From: Anaerolinea thermophila
GTDB lineage: Bacteria; Chloroflexota; Anaerolineae; Anaerolineales; DRKV01
Length of the DNA: 27,072 nucleotides
Reading direction: 5' to 3'
Assembly (NCBI GenBank): GCA_020722405.1
Contig: DYKW01000001.1
Location: forward strand, 18,880 to 45,951
The notes under the pieces were generated by a model, which was not told the DNA's origin, made no database searches, and was given only the letters and a program-made list of their open reading frames with translations. The translations under genes were made by a program, and so were the position numbers. Positions 17,219-24,673 of this stretch are shown here, piece by piece (the stretch's first letter is position 1; every line of letters starts with the position of its first letter).

Positions 17219-19371
17219 GCTTTTTCTTCCGTGGGTGTCTCTGGTGGGGTGCCCAACCGGATTTCCAGTGCACTAAAAGGCATATTTTCGCCTATTTCCT
17301 GTAGTGTATTTTGTAAGATGAGATCGACATCCAACGTCTCACGCATACTGCTGACGATTTGCGTGATGATCTGCTCACGGTGGGCACGTTCTTGCAAGTC
17401 GTTGAACAAACGGGCGCTTTCCAAGGCGTAGGCAATTTGCGTGCTGATTGAAGATAGGATTTCTTGTTCCTCTGGTAGCCAGGATTCCCCAGGGGCTTTC
17501 TCGGCATGAATACTGCCGATGACTTGTTCTTGTACCCGAATAGGAATCTCCAGCCCATCGGCGGTTGGCGGGGGCAACTGGCTGGTATCTAACCTGTGCA
17601 GCCCGCTGGCATCGCTCTCGTAACCCAGTAAGCGGGCCTCTAACAGGCGTTTCCAATCGGCGCGGCTAACCTCACCGTATAGGCGACGGCTGGCTTCAAG
17701 TGCGGCTTGATTTTCTGCTATCAGGCGCAGATTTTCGATGGCGATAGCAATCTGGTCGGCCAGGATTTGCAGAATTTGTAATTCGTCCGAACCAAAAGCC
17801 TCCGGATCGGTGCTTTGCATATCCAAGGCGCCCAAAATACGATTGCCGACTTTAAGAGGGAGGACGATTTCCGCGCGGGTTTGTGGCAAAAGGAGATTGG
17901 GTTTATAGAAGGGATCGTCGCTAATGTCGCGAGCGATGCGGGGTACACCAGTTTGGATTACGTGCCCGACAATACCTTCGGTTCCAACACGTAATGTGAT
18001 GCCTGAAGTTAGAATTTCATTGCTTGATTGTCCAGCGGTAGCCTGCAAGACAGCATGTTCGCCCGTTGCATCAAGTAGAAAGATACCGGTGTGATAAGTA
18101 TGAAAGCGCTCGTGAATCAGCAGTGCTACGCGTTTGAGTAGGATGTCAAGGTCGCTTTGGCTGGCAGCAGTTCGGGCAACTTCGGCGGTGGCCTGCAGGT
18201 AGGTAGTGCGCTTTTCCAGTTCTCGTGTGCGCTCTGCCACGCGGTGTTCCAAGGTGTCCATCACCTGTCTAATATGGGCGCTTATGGTATTGAATGCCCT
18301 GGCAAGCAGGCCAAGTTCGTCATTGGTTTCCAGCGCAATAGGCTGTTCCAGTTCTCCTTCCGTGATACTTTTCGCAGCCGTACGCAAGATGTCGATAGGC
18401 GCCAGTGTGCGGGTGACGGAATAGGCTGTGCCTATACCCCCTAAGAAGAGGGCTAATGCCAGTACCCCTAACGTGATAGCCAAACGTTGATTTTGGGTTT
18501 GGATGATGTCAGAACGGTCCAAGATGATTTCCACAATGCCGATGATACTATCGTTGTTATCGCGTAACGGCGCGGCCCTCACCGCCTGGCGGCTTTCCAG
18601 TGTTTGAATATAAGTCGTTTGGGATGTGCCTGCCAGGACATTCGCGTAAAAAGATGACAAATCTGTTTGCGGTGGTAGTGGCTGCTTGAGGGTGGTTGCA
18701 TAGCCACTGAGTGCCGGAACAGGGCCGGCAAAGTGGGCGGCGAATTGTGCATTGGCGGCAATCAGGGCATCGTTAAGTAACAGGATTTGAAAATCTGTTC
18801 CTATCCTATCTTTTAGGTTCTGCAAGGTGTTGATATCCATGTTCAGGGCGATTTCTACCACGCCAACAAAGTTATCGTTGAAAAACACAGGGGCGACACC
18901 GCGTATGGCCAGACCCTCCGCCCCGATTTCCGGACCGGCAGCGTTGTGTTGCGAGGCAATCGCGGCATTGACAACCGATGTAGACGTGGCGGTGGCTTCC
19001 TCTGGCTTGCCGCGGTGGACGGCGAGAAAAGCACTGCCATCAGGAAGATAAAATTGAAACTCTACAATTGGGAAATTCGTGCGCAGCCTTTGGTATACCG
19101 GACGGGTTTGGGCTAGCAGCGTGTAGCGATCACTACGTGCTAATGCTTGGGCAGCAACGGGGTTGCTTGCTATGCTGTTTGCCAGTCCCAAGGCTAGGTT
19201 GCTTTGCGTTTTTATTTCATCATTAAACATTTGCTGGAAGTGGTCGAGTGTTTGCGATTCATTGGCACGAGTCTCTACAGTAATGGTCAATCTCTGACCA
19301 ATGATGAGTGCGATGAGCAGAATAGCAAACCATAGTAACGTTGGAATGATGATTTTACGACTTAAGCGCAT
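17215..19371 (-). CDS. dCache_3-like-HAMP-GAF membrane receptor, no output domain
   Basis: A 718-residue receptor with the simple two-helix topology. TM1 lies at about 7-25, a dCache_3-like outside domain at about 30-290 (PVYQRLRTNFPIVEFQFYLP, DGSAFLAVHRGKPEEA), TM2 at 299-318 and HAMP at about 318-371. A signalling helix leads to GAF1 at about 398-553 (YHTGIFLLD, LLLPQTRAEIVLPL, GALDMQSTDPEAFGSDE). Then come the linker LYGEVSRADW, a short GAF-like unit at about 600-655 and the stub at 662-706. dCache_3 is known from the sensory part of two-component kinases and chemoreceptors. Here the kinase is absent. The ATG is 8 bases after AGGAG and 20 bases after the upstream gene. Unlike the other HAMP receptors in this train, it lacks the extra multi-pass block, so its signal should be purely extracytoplasmic. 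Confidence 0.92.
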   Translation of the reverse strand: MRLSRKIIIPTLLWFAILLIALIIGQRLTITVETRANESQTLDHFQQMFNDEIKTQSNLALGLANSIASNPVAAQALARSDRYTLLAQTRPVYQRLRTNFPIVEFQFYLPDGSAFLAVHRGKPEEATATSTSVVNAAIASQHNAAGPEIGAEGLAIRGVAPVFFNDNFVGVVEIALNMDINTLQNLKDRIGTDFQILLLNDALIAANAQFAAHFAGPVPALSGYATTLKQPLPPQTDLSSFYANVLAGTSQTTYIQTLESRQAVRAAPLRDNNDSIIGIVEIILDRSDIIQTQNQRLAITLGVLALALFLGGIGTAYSVTRTLAPIDILRTAAKSITEGELEQPIALETNDELGLLARAFNTISAHIRQVMDTLEHRVAERTRELEKRTTYLQATAEVARTAASQSDLDILLKRVALLIHERFHTYHTGIFLLDATGEHAVLQATAGQSSNEILTSGITLRVGTEGIVGHVIQTGVPRIARDISDDPFYKPNLLLPQTRAEIVLPLKVGNRILGALDMQSTDPEAFGSDELQILQILADQIAIAIENLRLIAENQAALEASRRLYGEVSRADWKRLLEARLLGYESDASGLHRLDTSQLPPPTADGLEIPIRVQEQVIGSIHAEKAPGESWLPEEQEILSSISTQIAYALESARLFNDLQERAHREQIITQIVSSMRETLDVDLILQNTLQEIGENMPFSALEIRLGTPPETPTEEKA

Positions 19372-19391
19372 GGGATCTGCTCCTGGTAAAC

Positions 19392-21035
19392 TCAGGTAGT
19401 TTTCTGGTTTGAGGTATCTTCGCGTAATTGAATGCGCACACGCTGTAAGCGCAGGGCTCGTTGGATTTCGCTTGCACTGATGCGCAGAATGGTTTCCATG
19501 TCCAAACTGGCACGTACTTGCTCGGTAATGGTCGTTACGACTTGTTCGCGTTGAGCCTGCTGTAAGGTTTCGCTTACCAAACGCGCGTTTTCTAGTGCTT
19601 GAGCAGTTTGCGTGGCAATGGCTTGGGCAAATGCCCGATCGCTTTCATCCCAGGGTTGGCCGCCTTCCAGGGTAACTTCCCCAATGGTGACACCGCGTAG
19701 CGTTAAGGGAATACGCATGGTGCGAGTTTCAGAGATGACATTGGCGGCCAGCGGGTTTTCCAACTCATGTTCCAATTTTTGCCCCAGGGTGGTTCTGTGT
19801 TGCCATGCAGTTATTAGATATTGTTGGTTGAAGCGTTGTACTTGTTCCAGGGAGCGTTGTAATTGTTGTACTAACTGTACATTATTAATGGCGGTTGCCA
19901 ATGAGTTGGCAATGTTTTCCAGAATGGTGATATCTGTTTGATCGAAAGCATTTGGCCGTTCAGATTGGATGGTCAAGGCACCCCATACTTGGTCTCCCAG
20001 CATAATCGGTAGTGCCAGTTCAGAACGAGTCAATGGTAGCAACGGGTTGTTGAAACGAATGGCTTCTACTCCAGTATCCAGGGCTATACGCGCTTTGCGG
20101 TTTGCAATACACCAACCGATCATGGACGAACCACCAATGGCGAGTTTGTGACCGGCTATGTGCATTTTTTTGCCCGCTTCTCCGGTCCCTGCGTATAGGA
20201 TGGCATAGAGTCCCTGTTCGTCTATTAGAAAGACGCCACAGTAATACAATTGGAAACGTTCGCGCAACAGGTTTACCACGGTCGTCAGTAGAGAATCCAG
20301 GGTGGGAGCACGTCCTAATATGGCGGATATCTCTGCTGCTATATATAATTGTTCCTGACGATGCTCCATTTGTGTGGTATATGTTAGGTCCCGTTGGTGC
20401 TTTTCCTCTAGTTCGAGCGCAGTGTTTTGGTATTTTTTGGATGTATGGCCTAGTGTATTTACCAATGCCGCGATGCTGCTTACCAACACAACACTTATTA
20501 CCAAATAGGATGTACTGGTAGTCAACCAAGTTGTAAACTCTCCAGGCAACCCGACTTTTGTAAAGACGGGAGGGGGAATAATTTGGTATGTCATTAAAGC
20601 GCCGATGAAAAGCAGTGTAATGGTACTAAATAATGTTGCAACTAGACCAAAACCTAGCCCTAGGAAGAGGGTGCTGACGACCACCATGCCGAGCAACCAA
20701 ATACGACCATCACCAGCCGTAGCAAATTGTAAAGAGGCGCTGGTGCCAAGCACATATAATATCCCTACGACACTAACAACCTTCAAATGATAAGGCACGC
20801 GCTTGGTAAAGGCAATGAAAATTAGCCAGGCCGCTACCAGTGCATATATGGCAAGGTATCCCCAGGCTCTATTTTCGAGCATAGATGACAAATTGGTAAG
20901 GAGTGCTAGCATGCCAAACAAGCAAGAGACACGCAGGATGACAATGAGCAATGCTTCTCGTATTTCTTCCAGGGTGTAGCGATCTTGGAAGGAGTCTGGG
21001 ACAAAGAAGGCTTGCAAACGCGACCAAAAAGTCAT
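19392..21035 (-). CDS. Multi-pass membrane GAF sensor, no output domain
   Basis: A 547-residue membrane protein. About six hydrophobic segments lie between residues 28 and 194, with no large outside domain. A coiled coil of about 200-232 (ALELEEKHQRDL, MEHRQEQL) leads to a GAF domain at 233-388 of the GxSMIGW subtype (YYCGVFLIDEQG, YAGTGEAGKKM, FNNPLLPLTRSELALPI, GALTIQSERPNAFDQTD). A linker with ITAWQHR follows, then a short GAF-like unit at about 425-487 (RIPLTLRGVTIGEVTLEGGQ, ALENARLV) and the C-terminal stub at 494-538 (LDMETILRISASEIQRAL). The ATG overlaps the upstream stop as ATGA, with GGAGG 7 bases before it, so translation is very probably coupled. It resembles the two other multi-pass GAF proteins at 1570-5024 in layout but the 908-residue receptor in GAF subtype. 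No effector domain is seen; the signal is unknown. Confidence 0.9.
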   Translation of the reverse strand: MTFWSRLQAFFVPDSFQDRYTLEEIREALLIVILRVSCLFGMLALLTNLSSMLENRAWGYLAIYALVAAWLIFIAFTKRVPYHLKVVSVVGILYVLGTSASLQFATAGDGRIWLLGMVVVSTLFLGLGFGLVATLFSTITLLFIGALMTYQIIPPPVFTKVGLPGEFTTWLTTSTSYLVISVVLVSSIAALVNTLGHTSKKYQNTALELEEKHQRDLTYTTQMEHRQEQLYIAAEISAILGRAPTLDSLLTTVVNLLRERFQLYYCGVFLIDEQGLYAILYAGTGEAGKKMHIAGHKLAIGGSSMIGWCIANRKARIALDTGVEAIRFNNPLLPLTRSELALPIMLGDQVWGALTIQSERPNAFDQTDITILENIANSLATAINNVQLVQQLQRSLEQVQRFNQQYLITAWQHRTTLGQKLEHELENPLAANVISETRTMRIPLTLRGVTIGEVTLEGGQPWDESDRAFAQAIATQTAQALENARLVSETLQQAQREQVVTTITEQVRASLDMETILRISASEIQRALRLQRVRIQLREDTSNQKTT

Positions 21036-23125
21036 TCGATACCCTCCTGGAGTTCGCCTGCCGAATCGGGTTGCGGTGAGGCGCTTGAAATTTCAGGGGA
21101 ATGGAGTTTAATGGACACGCGGCGTGCTCCTAAGTGACGACTTAGTTCCTGGGAGGCTGCATCCAGGATAGTTTGAACATCAAGGGAGGCGCGAACTTTT
21201 TCCGTAGCAGCATATAGTAAACGTTCGCGTTCCGTTTGTGTGCGGGCATCTGCAATGAGACTGGCATTACGAATGGCGATGGCTACCTGAGGGGCCAGTG
21301 TATTCAACAGCATCAGATCATCGTGGTTGAAGGCATTTTCGTGTTCGGTATCCTGGACATTTAGTACACCAATGACTTCGCCACCAACCATAAGTGGCAC
21401 CCCTAGCCAGGATTTGGCAAGTTTACCGTGTTGTTTCGCGCCTAATTCCAAGGCTTTGCGTTCGGTGTCTTCTACGAGCATTAAAGGCTTCTTTTCGCGA
21501 ATCACGATAGACGTTAACCCTTCACCTAACGGAATAGGATCCAGTTGCTCTATCTCACCGTCCTCGTACAAGTAAGGGATTTGTATGGTTTGAGTTTTGG
21601 GTGAATATATGGCAATGTAGAAGGCCACATCACCTATTACACGACTGACTTCCCGGTGAGTGACACTATAAAGGCGGTTAAGGTCAGTTTCAGTAGCCAG
21701 TGCCTGACCAACGGTACTAATTACCGAGAGATTAGAGACTTGCTCTTGTGTGCCGTGAATGGCGTCGATTTTTTCCAAAGCCACCCTGGCAAACTCTATC
21801 AAACTGACGTAGGGTTGCAAAACCGCGGGGGTCAATATTCCATTATCGCGGGCTCCCAAGATGTAAAGGGCGGCGAGGTGTTTTCCGCGCCATAAGGGAA
21901 TATAGGCGACTTCTTCACATTTTAGTTCACGCGGAACGTGTATCAGCACCGCTGGTAAGGTCGTCTCACTAAAATTAGAAATTAGCAAATAGCGCTGATT
22001 TCTGGGGATGACGGATTCCATTTCCCTTAGGGTGTAGGGAATGTATTTGGGTTCGTCGAAAGTGTGGTAACTTTCCTTTGATGGGGAAATACCATGCAGA
22101 CGTAAACGGTCGTTTTCAACAAGCAGGGTAGCAGATTGGAAGGATGTTTGTGCAAAAGCATGGGTGACTTGCTCCAGGATAGATGGCGCATCGTCCATCT
22201 GGCTAATTTGATGGCTGATTTCATAAAGCAGGTTTATTTCCTGTAAATTGAGGCGGGTATTTTCGAGTAAACGTACGTTGCGAATTGCCGATGCAATTTG
22301 GTCTGCTAGTGTTTGCAGGATAACAATGTCGTCTTCATCAAATGCGTCTGACTCAGTGCTTTGTATATCTAATACCCCTAACACTTCCTCGCCTATAGAA
22401 AGTGGTATACAGGCTTCGGAGCGTGTCTGTGGTAGCAACTCATCTTGTAGAAAGAGTCCATCCGTGGAGGTGTCACTCACGACGTGCGGTTCGTTGTTGA
22501 CGGTAACCCACCCAATAACAGAACGTGAACCGACGGCCAATTTATAGTTGCGTTCTTTGAGTTCTTGTCCTGCACTTCCAGTTGCCTCGCTTAGCACAGC
22601 GAATTTCTTTTGATGATCAAGCAGGAAGATGGCGGCATAATAATATTCGAATTGCTCTACAACTCGCTCGACAGTGATTCTTAACAATTCGTCTAAGTGG
22701 GTAGTGCGCGTTGCCAAACGGGTAATCTCGGCGGCTGTTCGAAACTCTGTCAGACGATGTTGTAAGGCGCGAGTGCGTTCTTGTACTCGTTGCTCAAGTT
22801 GTTTGTTGGTTGTTTTGAGGGCAGTTTGTAGTTTGAGAATTTGCTCTGTGATGATTTGATCCAGTGTTGCCCGGTCAATAAAACGCAACTCAACGAGAAT
22901 TTGCCCTAGTAGGCGCGGGTTGCCGGCAATCGCATTTGCTTTCTGATAATTTAATGCTTGTTCCAATTGCTCGGTAGTCAGCAAGTTTTTCTCAATGAGG
23001 TAATCTCCCAGACGAGATACCAGAATTTCTGGTGTCACCGGTATATCAATACTATCTGTAGACGGGACAATATTGTCACTTAGTGGATTGCCCGACGAAG
23101 GTTGATGGAATTGATTGGAAGACAT
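21032..23125 (-). CDS. Soluble MshEN-like/triple-GAF signalling protein
   Basis: A 697-residue protein without membrane segments, first of the GAF train. Residues 38-61 and 72-95 form two 24-residue repeats of the pattern RLGxxLxxxxLLxxxxLxxALxxQ (RLGDYLIEKN.., LLGQILVELRFID..). This is the layout of the MshEN / type II secretion ATPase N-domain, known in some proteins to bind c-di-GMP. The usual mid-repeat glycine is N47 and R81 here and the spacer is ten residues, so binding is uncertain. A coiled coil (about 97-127) leads to GAF1 (about 128-290, FEYYYAAIFLLD, LLPQTRSEACIPL), a divergent GAF2 (about 295-450), GAF3 (about 470-622, SWLGVPLMVGGEVIGVLNVQD) and the shared stub at 633-674. The ATG is 7 bases after AGGA. 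There is no output domain. A cytosolic hub or c-di-GMP input for the array is a reasonable hypothesis. Confidence 0.9.
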   Translation of the reverse strand: MSSNQFHQPSSGNPLSDNIVPSTDSIDIPVTPEILVSRLGDYLIEKNLLTTEQLEQALNYQKANAIAGNPRLLGQILVELRFIDRATLDQIITEQILKLQTALKTTNKQLEQRVQERTRALQHRLTEFRTAAEITRLATRTTHLDELLRITVERVVEQFEYYYAAIFLLDHQKKFAVLSEATGSAGQELKERNYKLAVGSRSVIGWVTVNNEPHVVSDTSTDGLFLQDELLPQTRSEACIPLSIGEEVLGVLDIQSTESDAFDEDDIVILQTLADQIASAIRNVRLLENTRLNLQEINLLYEISHQISQMDDAPSILEQVTHAFAQTSFQSATLLVENDRLRLHGISPSKESYHTFDEPKYIPYTLREMESVIPRNQRYLLISNFSETTLPAVLIHVPRELKCEEVAYIPLWRGKHLAALYILGARDNGILTPAVLQPYVSLIEFARVALEKIDAIHGTQEQVSNLSVISTVGQALATETDLNRLYSVTHREVSRVIGDVAFYIAIYSPKTQTIQIPYLYEDGEIEQLDPIPLGEGLTSIVIREKKPLMLVEDTERKALELGAKQHGKLAKSWLGVPLMVGGEVIGVLNVQDTEHENAFNHDDLMLLNTLAPQVAIAIRNASLIADARTQTERERLLYAATEKVRASLDVQTILDAASQELSRHLGARRVSIKLHSPEISSASPQPDSAGELQEGIE

Positions 23126-23245
23126 GGAATAATCCTAAGAAGTCGCCATGAAAAATGATTTTCACCACCAGACATGAAAATCTATTTTTAGATCAGTTTG
23201 GGAGATTTTTGATTGGTGTGCTATGAGAAGATGGAGAATATGGAG
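23126..23245 (-). other. 120-base gap inside the gene train
   Basis: This is the only sizeable non-coding stretch between the second receiver gene and the first GAF gene. No ORF or clear promoter is visible. It is A+T rich and holds two overlapping hairpins on the minus strand, including the one described at 23157-23182. It also holds a direct repeat of CATGAAAA (23148-23155 and 23173-23180). It separates the receiver pair from the GAF genes and could set different expression levels for the two groups. Confidence 0.5.
23157..23182 (-). terminator. Hairpin with T-run: possible attenuator between receiver and GAF genes
   Basis: Read on the minus strand, GATTTTCA pairs perfectly with TGAAAATC across a 10-base loop and is followed directly by ATTTTT (to about 23151). 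The stem is only 8 bp and mostly A/T, so it is at best a weak terminator. Partial read-through or a processing site is more likely than a full stop. A second small hairpin (ATCTA/TAGAT, 23180-23193) lies just before it in the transcript. Confidence 0.35.
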
Positions 23246-23704
23246 TTATCCGGTAATTTCCCAGACCGATTCACCTGCTAATATGCGGCGTATTTGATCT
23301 GGAAAACGATCAGGGTTGAGGGGTTTTCCGATAAACCCGTCAAAACCAGCCTCCCGTGCCTTTTTAATTTGTTCTAAACTGGCTTCAGCAGTGACAGCCA
23401 CCACTAAAGTGTCTTTCAGCCGTTTGGATGCCCGAATTTTCTTAAGTGCTCCGTATCCATCTTCATAGGGGAGGCGGATATCCATGAGCACTAAGTCGAC
23501 GTGTGGCAAAGTGTCGGCGTATTCGACAACCTCATATCCGGACGTTTTCCATTCGCAGTGAATACCCATGTAACCGAGCATACGGGCAATCAAAACAAAG
23601 TTGGAAACATTGTCTTCAACTACTAGAACAATGGCGTCATTGGGGATGATGTTCTCGTTTTTTGAGGATTGTGGAGATGGAGATGGAGATTCAGGAATTG
23701 ACAT
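23246..23704 (-). CDS. Stand-alone response-regulator receiver protein
   Basis: A 152-residue single-domain receiver (CheY-like). A Pro/Ser-rich, probably flexible N-terminal tail of about 22 residues precedes the REC fold. The acidic pair is E30/D31 in VVEDN, the phospho-acceptor is D75 in LVLMDIRLP, the switch threonine is T105 in VAVTAEA, and the conserved lysine is K127 in GFIGKPL. There is no DNA-binding or enzymatic output domain, so it acts by protein-protein contact or as a phosphorelay shuttle. The ATG lies 22 bases after the first receiver gene and has only a weak ribosome binding site, so it may depend on coupled translation. Its cognate kinase is not in the window. The DIRLPYEDG-type loop resembles receivers of hybrid-kinase systems. 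Confidence 0.92.
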   Translation of the reverse strand: MSIPESPSPSPQSSKNENIIPNDAIVLVVEDNVSNFVLIARMLGYMGIHCEWKTSGYEVVEYADTLPHVDLVLMDIRLPYEDGYGALKKIRASKRLKDTLVVAVTAEASLEQIKKAREAGFDGFIGKPLNPDRFPDQIRRILAGESVWEITG

Positions 23705-23726
23705 GGTCTTATTTGGTGTAAATCAG

Positions 23727-24110
23727 TTAGCGGCCCAGATAGGTATTGATTTGCCTGGGCAGGCTGTCAACATCTATCGGTTTTTGAATGTAACCATCAC
23801 ATCCGGCATCTAGTGTGCGTTCTTTGTCTCCGCGCATTACATTGGCGGTTAACGCAACGATGGGCACACCTTTTAAATGTGGAATCTGTTTGAGTTTGGT
23901 GGTTAGCGTATAGCCGTCCATGTCTGGCATGTTGATGTCCACCAAAATTAAATCGGGGCGAAAATCTTTTTGGATGATTTCCAATGCTTGCAGTGCGTTT
24001 TCGGCCTCAACGACATTGAAGTCCTCAGCCATCAAAATGCGCCGGATGAGCAGACGGTTATCTGGGTTGTCTTCGACATATAGGATGGTAATGGTATCTT
24101 GATCAAACAT
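23727..24110 (-). CDS. Stand-alone response-regulator receiver protein (first gene of the train)
   Basis: A 127-residue single-domain receiver. All key residues are present: E13/D14 in YVEDN, phospho-acceptor D58 in LILVDINMPDMDG, T88 in PIVALTANV and K110 in GYIQKPID. The VDINMPDMDG and ALTANVM..G pattern is typical of receivers related to hybrid kinases and the DivK type. No output domain follows. The ATG is 9 bases after GGAG. It is the promoter-proximal gene, divergent from the zinc-ribbon gene at 24311, and 22 bases upstream of a second receiver. The two share fold and motifs but differ clearly in sequence, so they are not a recent duplication. A partner kinase must be encoded elsewhere or beyond base 1. 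Confidence 0.94.
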   Translation of the reverse strand: MFDQDTITILYVEDNPDNRLLIRRILMAEDFNVVEAENALQALEIIQKDFRPDLILVDINMPDMDGYTLTTKLKQIPHLKGVPIVALTANVMRGDKERTLDAGCDGYIQKPIDVDSLPRQINTYLGR

Positions 24111-24130
24111 TTCTTTTTACTCCAGAATGA

Positions 24131-24136
24131 ATTTTA
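24131..24136 (-). promoter_or_regulatory. Possible extended -10 element for the sensor operon
   Basis: On the minus strand TGC-TAAAAT matches an extended -10 (TGn plus five of six TATAAT positions), 20 bases before the ATG of the first receiver gene. No good -35 is seen at 16-18 bases, so the call rests on the -10 alone. Confidence 0.3.
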
Positions 24137-24241
24137 GCACAAATACTTGCTATGCCCATAACACAAGCGTTACAGGTTATTTCGGGCACGTAGACGGATT
24201 TGTAATAGACGCTGGATTTGCTTTTGGTATAGTTTACAGCG

Positions 24242-24254
24242 CAGGTTTAACCTG
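24242..24254. promoter_or_regulatory. Palindrome CAGGTTTAACCTG in the divergent intergenic region
   Basis: A perfect 6-base inverted repeat around one central base lies between the divergent receiver gene and zinc-ribbon gene. It sits just after a TATAGT hexamer on the plus strand (24228-24233) that could be a -10 for the zinc-ribbon gene. A partial copy, ACAGGTTA, occurs at 24172-24179. It could be an operator for a dimeric repressor, but no binding protein is suggested by the sequence. Confidence 0.25.
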
Positions 24255-24310
24255 TTTCACGCAAATTCTGAGATGGTGCTATTGCATACCAAGCCTAAGA
24301 TGCTTCGATT

Positions 24311-24613
24311 ATGATTACGCGTGGTCAACCTTTTCTGACCTATACAGTGTGTGATGTTTGTGGTTTTCGTTTAATGCGTGTAGAGCACACTGCTACAACA
24401 GGCCAGTTCCATGCATTTTGCCCTGTGTGTGGGCAAGAATGCAATGAGCATGGCGTACAACGGGAAGGTACCAGACTGGCGACGCAGGGGCGGTATCAGG
24501 CCTGGATGGCTTGGCTGCAAAGTGTGGGGCTAAGTTACGATGAATTACAGCACGTCTACCACCTGAACATGTCAGATTTCTTTGATGACGCTGTCACCGG
24601 GACACACATATGA
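24311..24613 (+). CDS. Small zinc-ribbon protein, unknown function
   Basis: A 100-residue protein with two CxxC pairs, C14-x2-C17 (VCDVCG) and C37-x2-C40 (FCPVCG), followed by another cysteine at 44. This fits a four-cysteine zinc ribbon at about residues 12-45. The rest (about 55-95) is predicted helical, ending HLNMSDFFDD. No enzyme motif is visible and I do not recognise a named family. The ATG at 24311 has only a weak ribosome binding site, and a candidate -10 (TATAGT) lies about 80 bases upstream. It is transcribed divergently from the sensor operon and convergently towards the tRNA gene. The ordered cysteines and sensible composition support a real gene. A nucleic-acid or protein-binding role would be typical for small zinc ribbons but is unproven. 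Confidence 0.65.
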   Translation: MITRGQPFLTYTVCDVCGFRLMRVEHTATTGQFHAFCPVCGQECNEHGVQREGTRLATQGRYQAWMAWLQSVGLSYDELQHVYHLNMSDFFDDAVTGTHI

Positions 24614-24673
24614 TTATAAGGTAAGAGCGGCAAATTGCGTAGTCATTTAGTCCGTTTTCTTGAGGCAACGCTT

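Noticed and set aside
1570..23125. Phytochrome-like or histidine-kinase sensors
   Set aside because: There is no bilin cysteine context, no H-box and no N/G-box ATPase motifs; the proteins end shortly after the GAF units.
24127..24354. 75-codon open frame on the plus strand
   Set aside because: It spans the intergenic control region and overlaps the better supported zinc-ribbon gene in another frame; its composition is not protein-like.
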